DNA of 64,000 nt, taken from Catalinimonas niigatensis (GTDB lineage Bacteria; Bacteroidota; Bacteroidia; Cytophagales; Cyclobacteriaceae). A program made the position numbers and the translations under genes. The stretch is taken from positions 2,790,001-2,854,000 of the forward strand of contig NZ_CP119422.1 in assembly GCF_030506285.1 (NCBI RefSeq), read 5' to 3'. The notes under the pieces were generated by a model. It had not been told where the DNA came from and made no database searches. It was given only the letters and a program-made list of their open reading frames with translations. Shown in pieces: positions 1 to 8,511 of this stretch (positions are counted from its first letter, which is position 1; each line of letters opens with the position of its first letter).

Positions 1-330
1 CATGCCGAAATACACCCTATACTAAAATACTATGGCTTGAAAGCCATTCCTGAAGCTCGCTGTTTTATCAAATATCATAACTCTATTTATAACCTGGCAG
101 GCCGACATCAGGCCTTCAGACCTGAGATTATCTCTGAAATTGAGATTGCTCCTTTACAAATAGGTAGCTTCAAAAAAAGATACCATAAGAACTATATTGA
201 AAGCTGGTTGCAACTTGAGCGTCTCCATAAGCACTGGAGCCCTGACCAGATATGGAGTATACGTGAAGAGTGCATAGAGGCGGCAGAAGAAAATTGGGAA
301 AGTTGTCCGCAGCTACTCTGCTGCGCATAA
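1..330 (+). CDS. C-terminal part of an uncharacterised protein (5' end outside window)
   Basis: The reading frame is open from the first base, so a gene starting upstream of the window ends here; the TTG at 37 is just an internal leucine codon. The visible 109 residues are rich in Trp, Glu, Lys and Tyr, with no signal peptide or membrane segment, and end in Leu-Leu-Cys-Cys-Ala. I do not recognise the family. A soluble cytoplasmic protein is the only inference made. A terminator-like hairpin lies about 200 bp downstream on the same strand. Confidence 0.6.
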   Translation, partial: HAEIHPILKYYGLKAIPEARCFIKYHNSIYNLAGRHQAFRPEIISEIEIAPLQIGSFKKRYHKNYIESWLQLERLHKHWSPDQIWSIREECIEAAEENWESCPQLLCCA

Positions 331-534
331 CATACCCCCCCAAAATAGCCTGTCAATAATATACAAAGACTGACAAACAGGCAACATGTAAGTTTTCACG
401 CTAAAAAAATCGGTTTTGGCATCCCTTTTGTTCCAAAAACATCTATCAAAGGATTGAGGGGATGAAAAACAACCAAGACCAGTCTGCGGTAGGCAGGCAT
501 GCTACTTTTATAAGTAGTATCATACATCTCTTAT

Positions 535-580
535 AGCCTTGACTTCTTTTTTGATACATCAGAGTCAGGGCTTTTTTTAT
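535..580 (+). terminator. rho-independent terminator (plus strand)
   Basis: AGCCTTGACT (535-544) pairs with AGTCAGGGCT (563-572), a 10-bp stem with one G-T pair, followed by a run of seven T. The T-run serves only plus-strand transcription. The nearest upstream plus-strand gene ends at 330, so the terminator either ends a long 3' UTR or belongs to an unannotated short transcript in 331-534. That gap also has a second imperfect inverted repeat (CATCCC near 420, GGGATG near 460). Confidence 0.55.
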
Positions 581-589
581 TTCTCCTGC

Positions 590-973
590 CTACTCCAAAA
601 TTATTTTTGAAAGCTTAACACGATTCAATGGCTTGGTAATATATTCGTAAATACAGCGATAGCTCAATGCCTTCTCCTTATCAGCTTCACTTATCGAACT
701 ACTTAGCATGTAAACCCGCGTACTGCTATGCTTATTCCAGAACTTATGCTCGTATCTTTCCAGAAACTCATAACCGTCCATTTCGGGCATATTGATATCT
801 ACAAAGATAAGATCAGGGTAAGACTGGGTTTCTTCTGCCTTCTGTAAATATTCCAGGGCATTCCAGCCACTGTCTTTGATTTCATATTCATGCACAAAGT
901 CAGTCCTGCTCAAAATAGCATCTACTGTAAAGTTGTTGATTTCATCATCGTCTATAACCAGTACTCGTGTCAT
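590..973 (-). CDS. single-domain response regulator (CheY-like receiver)
   Basis: A stand-alone receiver domain of 127 residues, the normal length. The acidic pocket is D8/D9/D10, the phospho-acceptor is D59 in a VDINMPEMDG context, the conserved hydroxyl position is S91 and the conserved lysine is K114 followed by Pro. No output domain follows, so it probably acts by protein contact, or as a phosphate relay or sink for a histidine kinase encoded elsewhere. Stand-alone CheY-like proteins of this type are common in Bacteroidota. It is flanked by non-coding DNA and is probably monocistronic. The cognate kinase cannot be named. Confidence 0.9.
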   Translation of the reverse strand: MTRVLVIDDDEINNFTVDAILSRTDFVHEYEIKDSGWNALEYLQKAEETQSYPDLIFVDINMPEMDGYEFLERYEHKFWNKHSSTRVYMLSSSISEADKEKALSYRCIYEYITKPLNRVKLSKIILE

Positions 974-1360
974 ATACAGTTTGGATAGATATTAGGCTTA
1001 TCTAAGGCTTTAATTTCTTTAATAACCCATTATATTAGTAGATATTCCTATAACAGAAATATGAATATAATGTATTCAAAAATCAATACCTCTAAATATG
1101 TAAAAAAGTGATCAAAGGAAGATCCATTTTTTGAAGTATTGTAAACCACTAACTTAAGAGGATTCATTGTAATTTGTACTATTTGTTAGATAAAAAATTG
1201 CTTTTGGTAAGCATATTTAAAAAATACATGCCTAATTTTTATTAAAAAAAATCAAAGCCAGTTTTTTGTGAAATGATCCCTGCCAAATCCCACTTTTATT
1301 GGAATATAATACATTTTGTATAAGCTTGTAAAATTAATGCAATAGAACTGATTTAAATTT
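974..1360. other. AT-rich intergenic region
   Basis: 387 bp between the divergent response regulator and SMP-30 genes. It is very A/T-rich with several poly-A/T runs. It should hold both promoters; only the plus-strand candidate at 1299-1328 could be placed. No ORF or hairpin worth calling was seen in the rest. Confidence 0.5.
1299..1328 (+). promoter_or_regulatory. candidate Bacteroidota promoter for the SMP-30 operon
   Basis: TTG (1299-1301), 19 bp, then TAAGCTTG (1321-1328), which matches the -33 / -7 pattern (TTG, TAnnTTTG) with one mismatch. Transcription would start near 1335, about 26 bp before the ATG at 1361. This is a motif match only. Confidence 0.35.
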
Positions 1361-2314
1361 ATGAGAAAAATAATCATCATTAGCATAAGCATCATCATAG
1401 GGATGATTGGTGCATGTACAAAAGCAACAAATGACATGGAGGTAAAACGAATATTGGATACCAAAGCTTTATTAGGTGAAGGGCCTATCTGGAATTATGA
1501 AACACAGCAACTTTACTGGGTAGATATCGAGAAAAGACAACTCCACCTCTATACTCCTGAAGTCAATGAAGATACTTTTTTTGATACTGGCGAACGTATT
1601 GGTACAGTAGTGCCCATAGAAAGTGGAGGCGCGTTGGTAGCTTTAGAAAATGGTATCCATAGTATGGACCTTACCGATGGAAGTCTGACACTGATTACCA
1701 ATCCTTTAGAAGATAGCATTCGCTTCAATGATGGCAAATGTGATCCGGTAGGACGCTTCTGGGTAGGTTCTATGCATCTGAAGGGAGAAAAAAACGCAGC
1801 CTCCCTCTACATGATGGATGACCAGCAGCAAATCACCCAAAAATTGGACAGTGTTACTGTCTCCAATGGGATCATCTGGTCGCTGGACAACAAAACCATG
1901 TATTATATAGACACGCCTACCCGCCAGGTACGTGCTTTTGATTACGACATAAGCACCGGAGAGCTTTCATCACCCAGCGTTGTGATCACTGTTCCGCAGG
2001 AAAATGGTGCACCTGATGGCATGACCATAGACGAGGAAGGGATGTTGTGGATCGGACATTGGGGAGGCTCTATGGTAGGGCGTTATAACCCTGAGACAGG
2101 AGAACTGATGCAGAAGATTGAAGTGCCCGCGCTGAATGTCACTGCCTGTGCCTTTGGTGGAGAAAATTTAGACAAACTTTACATTACCACCGCCAGCATA
2201 GGCATGAGTGAAGAACAACAACAAGAATATCCACAGGCTGGAGGGTTGTTTGTAGTAGAACCTGGAGTGAAAGGGGTTCCTGCTGATTTCTACCGTGGAC
2301 TGAAAAACGGATAA
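1361..2314 (+). CDS. SMP-30/gluconolactonase/LRE-family lipoprotein
   Basis: A six-bladed beta-propeller lactonase-type protein of 317 residues. An N-terminal hydrophobic segment ends in the lipobox Met-Ile-Gly-Ala-Cys19, so the mature protein should be lipid-anchored outside the inner membrane. The metal-site landmarks of the family are visible: E40 in LGEGPIW, RFNDGK at 121-126, N169 in SNG and D219 in PDG. The family hydrolyses sugar lactones such as gluconolactone, but many homologues act on other lactones or esters, so the substrate is open. The stop is 2 bp before the DinB-like gene, implying one operon. Confidence 0.88.
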   Translation: MRKIIIISISIIIGMIGACTKATNDMEVKRILDTKALLGEGPIWNYETQQLYWVDIEKRQLHLYTPEVNEDTFFDTGERIGTVVPIESGGALVALENGIHSMDLTDGSLTLITNPLEDSIRFNDGKCDPVGRFWVGSMHLKGEKNAASLYMMDDQQQITQKLDSVTVSNGIIWSLDNKTMYYIDTPTRQVRAFDYDISTGELSSPSVVITVPQENGAPDGMTIDEEGMLWIGHWGGSMVGRYNPETGELMQKIEVPALNVTACAFGGENLDKLYITTASIGMSEEQQQEYPQAGGLFVVEPGVKGVPADFYRGLKNG

Positions 2315-2316
2315 GT

Positions 2317-2859
2317 ATGAAAAAAGTACTCCTGATCAGCCTGTTTTGGCTAAGCTTCACATCACACGAAGCCTTTTCGCAAACCGAAGTGACTCTGGAA
2401 AATGAATTCGCTGATGATTTTTACCCGGTATGGCAACGTGCCGGGGCCTATCTTCTGGAAGTAGCTGAGGTGATGCCAGCTGAGCTTTATGGATATCAGC
2501 CTACAGAAGATGTTTTCACCTTTGCAGAGCAGCTTATGCATACTGCGGCTAATATTTATTTTCTTAATGCTACCTATGTACAGGATGAAGAAATGGAAGA
2601 CTTTGATCTGGAAACAGAAGGAAAAAGTAAAGAAGAAATTATTCAGCTACTGAGAGAAGCAATCGCGTCTGTAGATGCATCCTACAAGGCATTATCACCG
2701 GAAGAAGAAAATGAAGCGGTTAATCTTTTTAACAGAATTGAAACCAACAAAAAAAGAGTGCTCCTGCTTATACGTGATCATATGACCCATCATCGGGGGC
2801 AACTGGTGATTTACCTTAGGATGAATGGCATAGAGCCCCCCAGTTACGTAGGCTGGTAG
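2317..2859 (+). CDS. exported DinB-superfamily protein
   Basis: A 180-residue protein with a cleavable signal peptide (residues 1-22, ending Phe-Ser-Gln) followed by a DinB four-helix bundle. The three metal-binding histidines are probably H75, H155 and H159 (DHMTHHRGQ). The C-terminus MNGI-x-PPSYVGW is typical of the family. DinB proteins bind a divalent metal and include thiol transferases, but most members, including exported Bacteroidota ones, have no assigned reaction. It starts 2 bp after the SMP-30 gene and is probably translationally coupled to it. Confidence 0.85.
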   Translation: MKKVLLISLFWLSFTSHEAFSQTEVTLENEFADDFYPVWQRAGAYLLEVAEVMPAELYGYQPTEDVFTFAEQLMHTAANIYFLNATYVQDEEMEDFDLETEGKSKEEIIQLLREAIASVDASYKALSPEEENEAVNLFNRIETNKKRVLLLIRDHMTHHRGQLVIYLRMNGIEPPSYVGW

Positions 2860-2908
2860 ATTTCTTAAAGATCATCTCTACTTTTCAATTGGCCTGAAGA
2901 ATGTTTTA

Positions 2909-5272
2909 TTATTTACCCAGTACGGTAAATGTGCATTCCAGGCTTTCTCCCTCTTCATCTACCAAAATAAGCTTGTGCTGACCAGGATCGGGGCTTAAGC
3001 CCATCTGATGCTGATCCTGGGTCATGCCCAGGTATTCTCCATCCAGATGCCAGTAGATACGGGCTTGAGGATTGCGGTGAGCCGCATCAAAAATGGATTT
3101 TCCTCGTTTGCCATTCAATTCTTTAGGTACATATATCTGGGCATTTTCATAAGGATAGATGAGTTGTAGAGCCAGATACTGATTCAAGGGCTGGCAATCT
3201 GCTCTGAATGGAGGCATCTTACGATAAGCAGGATGATTTCTGCGATAATACCATTCCTGCACCGCTGGCAATACAAACCAATTGGTATGTTGCATCTCTC
3301 CTACCGCAGCACATGCGCTGTGCACCCGGTACCTGCCCTCACCATCCAGATGTATCCTCTGATGATAACTACAGACCGGGGATTTTAAACCGGCTTTGGG
3401 TATATCCATCCGAAGCGTGTCATTACAATCGCGGGCAGCCCGAAAGCCGCTCTGCTTACTGATCAAGGTGCTTACCATATCGCTGGCCGGATAGTCAAAC
3501 CATTCGGAATCGGGAAGGAGTTGTACGATATCAAAAAGAATAGGTGCTGCAGCAGTCAGGCCAGTTAGCCCGGGGCGGCCTTCGCCATCGGCATTGCCTG
3601 CCCATACCCCAACTACATAGCGTGAGCTTAGGCCTATCGCCCAGGCATCACGAAAACCGAAAGAAGTACCTGTTTTCCAAGCCAGTTTGGTGGAGGAATC
3701 AAAATATTCCCAGCCCCTTTGGTTGCTGGGACGTCTTACTTTGGCCATGGCTTCCAGTGTATACCACATCGCCCCGGCATCCAGCAGACCATGCGTCTGT
3801 TTTTGCTTCTCTTCCTGCTCCTGTTTGTCCGCTGGCCGGAAGGTAGGCGCATGATAATCTGCTGCCGCATATCGTTTAGGCTCAGGATATTTGAAATAAT
3901 GATTCATAGAACGGGCCAGGCTGGCATACATCCCACTCAGATCCCAGAGGCTGGCTTCCGCTCCTCCCAAAACCAGGGTCAATCCGTAGTAGCCGGGAGG
4001 TTGTATCAAGGTAGTCATGCCCATCCGTTTCAGAAGAAAATGAAACTTCTCAACGCCATAGGCTCTCAGCATATGTACCGCTGGTATATTGAGTGAACGC
4101 GCCAGCGCTTCATCGGCAGCCACCGCTCCATCATAAGTTTCATCAAAGTTTTTAGGAGCAAAACCATCAATATACGTGGGCACATCCGGTACAAGGGCAT
4201 AGGGAAGCAGGCTACCTTCATGCATCATGGCTGCATATAAAAAGGGTTTGAGAATACTGCCGGTACTCCTTTTGGCAGTAATAATATCTACCGAAGCTCC
4301 ATGCTCACTTGCGCGTTCGGGTCGGGTATTGCCTACATAAGCAATGGCCTCTCCACTTTTTACATCCAGCACCAGCGCAGCAGCATTATAGATACCATTT
4401 CCTTTTAGCTTCTGATGGTGCTGCTGAATGACCTGCGCCACTTGCTGCTGCAAAGCAGGCCTGATGCTGGATTGTACCCGCTTTCCTTCATACCCTTCCT
4501 GCCTGATGCGGGTCAGCAGATGGGGAGCGAGGGCTGGCAATGCATTGGGTGTACCCGGCAAAGGTTCCCGCTTGGCCAACACGGCACTCATAGAATCCAT
4601 CAAGCCTTTGGTATAGAGTTTATCCAGCAGACGGTTGCGCTTGCGCATCAGTTCGGAAGCATTCTTACCCGGATATACCAGCGAAGGGCTATTGGGCAAA
4701 ACCGCCAGGGTAGCGGTCTCTCCCCAGGAAAGCTGCTCTGGCTTGCGGCCATAGTAACGCCAGGCTGCTGCTTCCAGGCCGACAATATTTCCTCCAAAAG
4801 GTGCATGGACAGCATAGAGCGCCAGAATTTCTTCTTTAGAGTATGCCAGTTCTAGGCGCGTCGCCAAAATAATTTCTTTGAACTTCTCCGGAATAGTTCT
4901 GGACTGCCCATTACGGGAGAGGCGGATCACCTGCATGGTCAGGGTACTTCCTCCGCTCACTACGCTGCCGGCCTGTATATTTTGCCAGGCAGCTCTTAGC
5001 AACGAAAAGGGATTAAAGCCGGGATGCGTTTCAAAGTAATCATCCTCAAAAGCCATGATGGCTTCTTTGAACTGATGAGGCACACTGTCTGCCAGAGGAA
5101 AGCGCCACTGCCCATCAGAAGCAATTGACGCGCCCAGCAATTCCCCGCTTCTGGCTTCCAACACTGTAGAGTATACAGGTCGGAAGAGGGGATTGGGCAA
5201 AGCAAAATAGTAGGCTATCCCCAGTATCAACAGCAGTATAAATCCTAATATGCTTACTTTCAACTTTGACAT
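2909..5272 (-). CDS. pbpC: penicillin-binding protein 1C (bifunctional peptidoglycan synthase)
   Basis: A 787-residue class A PBP of the 1C type. In order: one N-terminal membrane anchor (about 5-25), a GT51 glycosyltransferase domain with the catalytic Glu in AFEDDYF (E76) and GGSTLTMQ (108-115), a transpeptidase domain with S339-x-x-K342, SLN (393-395) and KTGTS (533-537), then the C-terminal BiPBP_C beta-domain. All catalytic motifs are present. It polymerises and cross-links peptidoglycan on the outer face of the inner membrane. In many bacteria pbpC sits beside an alpha-2-macroglobulin gene; none is adjacent here. Confidence 0.95.
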   Translation of the reverse strand: MSKLKVSILGFILLLILGIAYYFALPNPLFRPVYSTVLEARSGELLGASIASDGQWRFPLADSVPHQFKEAIMAFEDDYFETHPGFNPFSLLRAAWQNIQAGSVVSGGSTLTMQVIRLSRNGQSRTIPEKFKEIILATRLELAYSKEEILALYAVHAPFGGNIVGLEAAAWRYYGRKPEQLSWGETATLAVLPNSPSLVYPGKNASELMRKRNRLLDKLYTKGLMDSMSAVLAKREPLPGTPNALPALAPHLLTRIRQEGYEGKRVQSSIRPALQQQVAQVIQQHHQKLKGNGIYNAAALVLDVKSGEAIAYVGNTRPERASEHGASVDIITAKRSTGSILKPFLYAAMMHEGSLLPYALVPDVPTYIDGFAPKNFDETYDGAVAADEALARSLNIPAVHMLRAYGVEKFHFLLKRMGMTTLIQPPGYYGLTLVLGGAEASLWDLSGMYASLARSMNHYFKYPEPKRYAAADYHAPTFRPADKQEQEEKQKQTHGLLDAGAMWYTLEAMAKVRRPSNQRGWEYFDSSTKLAWKTGTSFGFRDAWAIGLSSRYVVGVWAGNADGEGRPGLTGLTAAAPILFDIVQLLPDSEWFDYPASDMVSTLISKQSGFRAARDCNDTLRMDIPKAGLKSPVCSYHQRIHLDGEGRYRVHSACAAVGEMQHTNWFVLPAVQEWYYRRNHPAYRKMPPFRADCQPLNQYLALQLIYPYENAQIYVPKELNGKRGKSIFDAAHRNPQARIYWHLDGEYLGMTQDQHQMGLSPDPGQHKLILVDEEGESLECTFTVLGK

Positions 5273-5387
5273 TTGTCTTCCCTTATCCTCAAAATTTCAA
5301 TAATAAACTGTAAGCTTGTGAGCCTATTGTGTAATTTGAGAGTTAAATATAAAATATATAAAATAAGCTTAGTGCAAACAGTGGCTT

Positions 5388-6518
5388 ATGCCAAAAGAAA
5401 TACAAGATACGACAGAACTGGATAGCCTGAAGGAAAAGATAATCCATCAGTTGAAGGAAGAGGACAACCCTATGATTTTTCGCCGGATCAAAGCCGTGCT
5501 GGATGAGAAAGCTACGCTTGACCGTATACACCATCTTCCTGCCATACAGCAACTGATTGAAGAAGAAAAGAATGAAGATTTTCAGGTCCGCAACCATCAA
5601 CACATCAGTAAAGATAGTGTGCTGAAGCGTTATGATGCCCGATCTGCACCGCCTATGTTCTACCTGGGCATATTGAGCTTGTTGCTGATCGGAGGTTTGG
5701 TCACTGCCTTTACAGAAGAGAAGCTTTCTCCCATATTCTTATCCCTCTTGCCCTGGCTGGGCGGACTTTGCGGTCTGGTGTACCTGCTCTTTGCCATAGA
5801 TCTGGCCCTGCTCTTCTATAAAAGAAGCCGGAGCCAGGAACGGATGAGCCCCGTAGAGAAGAAGTATCGCCTGCTTACCCTGCTTTTCCCACCGCTGCGC
5901 ATAGGTTCACGTGACATCACCAGTGGTCAATATATCTGGATTCCTTTCTGGCGCTGGTGCAAGGTTAACGAAGGACTTTTTGTGGAGTTGAAAAAGCGCT
6001 TTGTCTTGCCCATGATTGCCATTGCCCTGCTGATCATCCCCGTGCTGGTGATTGAGTGGAAGTTTTTGGGGGAGGTTAAAGAAGAAATGCCTAATCTCAA
6101 GATTGACCTGATCCTGGATGCCGTACAAACCTTTATCTGGTGTGCTTTTACCTTTGAATTTATCCTGATGATCTCCATCAGCGAGCGCAAGCTGCACTAT
6201 GTGAAGAAGAACTGGATTGACCTGCTCATCATCCTGCTGCCCTTTGTATCCTTTCTGCGTACGCTACGCATCTCACAGATTGCTCGACTCAAGTATGCTA
6301 CCCGCTCCTTCAAACTTAGGGGCGTCGTTACCAAAGCCCGGCAGGGTTTGATCTTTGTAGATTTTCTGCAAAGAATCTTCCGTCTGCGTCCGGAAACCGA
6401 ACTCAAACGCCTCTATCGCCTGCTACGAGAGAATCAGCGCGACCGGGAGGAGCTGAAAAACAAACTAAAAGAGGTAGCCGAACTGGTGGAAAGAAACAAG
6501 CAGAGAAAGGCAAAGTAA
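5388..6518 (+). CDS. membrane protein with a voltage-sensor-like domain and no recognisable pore
   Basis: A 376-residue protein: a charged helical N-terminus (1-85), two hydrophobic segments (about 90-145), a linker, another segment (205-226), then three that look like S2-S4 of an ion-channel voltage sensor. S2-like 245-263 contains E257, S3-like 275-290 begins NWIDLL, and the S4-like stretch has spaced basic residues R291, R294, R300, K302 and R306. A charged coiled coil (337-376) ends the protein. I see no selectivity-filter motif such as GYG or GFG, and no S5-P-S6. It may be a sensor or proton-conducting membrane protein; the ion-transporter superfamily assignment is tentative. Confidence 0.6.
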   Translation: MPKEIQDTTELDSLKEKIIHQLKEEDNPMIFRRIKAVLDEKATLDRIHHLPAIQQLIEEEKNEDFQVRNHQHISKDSVLKRYDARSAPPMFYLGILSLLLIGGLVTAFTEEKLSPIFLSLLPWLGGLCGLVYLLFAIDLALLFYKRSRSQERMSPVEKKYRLLTLLFPPLRIGSRDITSGQYIWIPFWRWCKVNEGLFVELKKRFVLPMIAIALLIIPVLVIEWKFLGEVKEEMPNLKIDLILDAVQTFIWCAFTFEFILMISISERKLHYVKKNWIDLLIILLPFVSFLRTLRISQIARLKYATRSFKLRGVVTKARQGLIFVDFLQRIFRLRPETELKRLYRLLRENQRDREELKNKLKEVAELVERNKQRKAK

Positions 6519-6625
6519 AAAAATTGTATATGCTTTTTACTTCTAAAACTTGCTAAGTATTTTTCTTATCTTGAGGGTAAATGGCTACGGGTTTACTGTA
6601 CAATTACCAACCTACACACACCTGC

Positions 6626-7132
6626 ATGATGAAAAAACTAATACTTATAGAACTCACCTGGCTCCTTGCCTTACTGATCACCAGCTTGTGTATTGATTTC
6701 TTAATCTTTGGAGGCTTTTCCTTTTTCAAGGACTATAGGGATATTCAAATGCATGACACTTATTTTACCATCAGTGGCATAAAATGGTTTCTGGCAATCT
6801 TTGTATTCATATCTACCCTTGTTTATATCATAAAGGAGGCAAAAAGCAGATTCAGTCATTCATTGTCTAATATCATCTTGACTACGCTTCTGATCTCCAT
6901 GCTATTCTTTATCATCGAGGGACATAGACTTATATACGCTATCCAGCACATGCAAGGCGGCTGGAAAGTATATCCACCATTGAGTGCATTACCAGAAGTG
7001 ATGGAAATTTTACCTGCACCTCCAACACCCTTATGGAGTATTTTTTTCCTGATTATAGAAGTGATGATCGTGATTGGACTATTTGTATTGGGTTTCAAAA
7101 CAGGAAAATTAACCAATAGCATAAAGCGATAG
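6626..7132 (+). CDS. small integral membrane protein with a haem-copper-oxidase-like motif
   Basis: 168 residues starting at the ATG at 6626 (Met-Met-Lys-Lys, immediately hydrophobic). An ATG at 6581 adds 16 polar residues before the membrane segment and is less likely. Four hydrophobic segments are evident. After the first comes DIQMHDTYF, resembling the IHDTYF motif of haem-copper oxidase subunit I, but the metal-binding histidines of the rest of that subunit are absent and the protein is far too short. It is probably a small Bacteroidota membrane protein of unknown function that automated pipelines may mislabel as an oxidase fragment. Confidence 0.6.
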   Translation: MMKKLILIELTWLLALLITSLCIDFLIFGGFSFFKDYRDIQMHDTYFTISGIKWFLAIFVFISTLVYIIKEAKSRFSHSLSNIILTTLLISMLFFIIEGHRLIYAIQHMQGGWKVYPPLSALPEVMEILPAPPTPLWSIFFLIIEVMIVIGLFVLGFKTGKLTNSIKR

Positions 7133-7316
7133 GGTTAGAAGTCATGAGTATTTTACTACTGCTAATTGATTACCCTACTGAATCTACTCGACAAAGTTAA
7201 ATATTAAGTCTGCTCTCATTTTTGTTACTGGATAAACAGAAATTTAATCCAGAATAGGATTTCTTTGTCTGATAAGGAAGCCTATTCCCCCACTTATTTT
7301 TCATACCTCTGGAACA

Positions 7317-7345
7317 TTTGTGTTGACAGCCTGTTTTCAGCTTTG
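7317..7345 (+). promoter_or_regulatory. candidate promoter upstream of the 7404 gene
   Basis: TTTG (7317-7320), 17 bp, CAGCTTTG (7338-7345): one mismatch to TAnnTTTG. A start near 7352 would leave a leader of about 50 bp that contains the small palindromic repeat AGCGCT-TGC-AGCGCT. Motif match only. Confidence 0.3.
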
Positions 7346-7403
7346 ATTGTATATCGGGTAGCGCTTGCAGCGCTTATTTTTTTACCAACTAATTGTATTT
7401 TTT

Positions 7404-7775
7404 ATGAAAGTAGAACTCAACGAGAAGCCATTTTTAGAAAATGGTCGTCATAAAGTAAGTATCACCAAAGTAGAATCCGGTAGAAGTGAACACAAAGATG
7501 TACCTTTTTTCAATTGTCGCTTTGAGAATGAAGAAGGATTCGTCAACCACCGCTTTTATCTGAATGAACCCGGTCAGCCCATCATGGCAGAACTGTTTCA
7601 TGCCGTAGGGATTGATGATAAAAGGGCAGATACAGACCAGTTAAAGGGCAAAGAACTGTCTATTGAAGTGCATGAACGTACCTACGATGATCCTGAAAGT
7701 GGTAAAGAAAAGACCATCAAGGCGGCTCGCCATTTCAAAGCAGTGGGTCATTCTGATACTTCGGAGAGTATATAA
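7404..7775 (+). CDS. conserved small soluble protein, possibly ssDNA-associated (DUF669-like)
   Basis: 123 residues from the ATG at 7404 (MKVELNEKPFLENG). The frame opens further upstream, but that part is hydrophobic and unlike the rest, so the internal ATG is preferred. The composition is acidic and beta-rich, with a well-formed body around CRFENEEGFVNHRFYLNEPG. Its layout recalls phage-type DUF669 or recombination-accessory proteins that describe small-molecule- or DNA-bound folds, but the resemblance is weak and the function is unknown. No partner genes are adjacent. The downstream hairpin at 7984-8005 may terminate it. Confidence 0.55.
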   Translation: MKVELNEKPFLENGRHKVSITKVESGRSEHKDVPFFNCRFENEEGFVNHRFYLNEPGQPIMAELFHAVGIDDKRADTDQLKGKELSIEVHERTYDDPESGKEKTIKAARHFKAVGHSDTSESI

Positions 7776-7983
7776 GCTCTGAAGAAGTCAAAACAAAATG
7801 ATACAAAAACGTATGGCAGATACAGCAGGAGAGATCATTAGCGTAACACTTACATTTCCCTGTTTCAGCCCGGCAAACAGATCCAGAATTTTTGTACTGT
7901 TTGAAGTAATGACTTGAAGTTTAGTACTACCTGAAGGTGCAAATGATAAACTGTATCCGAAGTAGAAGATAAGCACTAAAAAA

Positions 7984-8005
7984 GCTGCTCCAAGAGCAGC
8001 TTTTT
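7984..8005. terminator. bidirectional hairpin terminator
   Basis: GCTGCTC (7984-7990) and GAGCAGC (7994-8000) form a perfect 7-bp stem with a 3-base loop, extended by flanking A and T runs on both sides. It can end transcription in either direction; the likely client is the plus-strand gene ending at 7775. Confidence 0.7.
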
Positions 8006-8189
8006 CCTTGTTTGAATAACTCAATCACTGCCGGAACGGCCTGGTAAAAAAATTGCTATAGGCGGGCCTGAATCCGTGAGTCTACACCTTTTGAGCGAGT
8101 GATGACTACTCCTATCGTTACTTTGTACCTCAGTCAATAAAAGCGTCCTCCCAAAATATGCCCTCTAACACTCATTCAATATAGTATTC

Positions 8190-8399
8190 TAACGTGAGTT
8201 CGGGATTGAATCTAAAAAAAACCGTCATTCAGAGGCTTTGAGTGGGATTTGTGGGTAGGAAGCCGTAGGAATCTCATCGCAAGGAGACTCTCACGCCGTT
8301 TTTCCACCGCACATCCTTAGAAAAAAACGACTCAGAGCCGCCGTGGCCCGGTGACGAGAGACGGTTTTTTCGGCTATTTTCTTTTCCGAACTCACGTTA
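8190..8399. repeat. MITE-like element with 14-bp perfect terminal inverted repeats
   Basis: TAACGTGAGTTCGG (8190-8203) is an exact inverted copy of 8386-8399. Two internal blocks also pair in register: AAAAAACCGTC (8216-8226) with 8360-8370, and GGCTTTGAGT (8234-8243) with ACTCAGAGCC (8330-8339). The element is therefore a long imperfect hairpin of 210 bp without an ORF. It is flanked by TTC on both sides, and its ends are TA, compatible with either a 3-bp or a TA target duplication (IS630/mariner type). It is probably a non-autonomous transposable element; a structured RNA is the alternative. Confidence 0.7.
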
Positions 8400-8511
8400 T
8401 TCTATTATGCTTACATTTGTTTACACTGATTGTGAAATTGATATATTGCTATATGCAGTGCATGTGTACTTAGCTGGTGACAAAAGAAACCATGATTAAA
8501 CAGAAGACTAC

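Larger units (their letters stand above)
7776..8511. other. 736-bp intergenic region with a terminator and an inverted-repeat element
   Basis: It contains a terminator hairpin (7984-8005) and a 210-bp inverted-repeat element (8190-8399), both listed separately. A minus-strand frame of 78 codons (7788-8024) starts on top of the hairpin and has no family resemblance; I do not call it. The remainder (8400-8511) should hold the promoter of the epimerase gene, but no clear motif was found. Confidence 0.5.

Noticed and set aside
1252-1464. 70-codon minus-strand ORF
   Set aside because: It overlaps the promoter region and start of the SMP-30 gene; the translation is a run of Met and Ile from poly-AT.
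3544-4096. Overlapping plus-strand ORFs opposite pbpC
   Set aside because: All catalytic motifs of the PBP are on the minus strand; the plus frames have no recognisable sequence.
7788-8024. Minus-strand ORF of 78 codons
   Set aside because: Its start lies on the hairpin terminator at 7984-8005, the repeat GCTGCTC...GAGCAGC encodes part of it, and the translation has no family resemblance. More likely chance.
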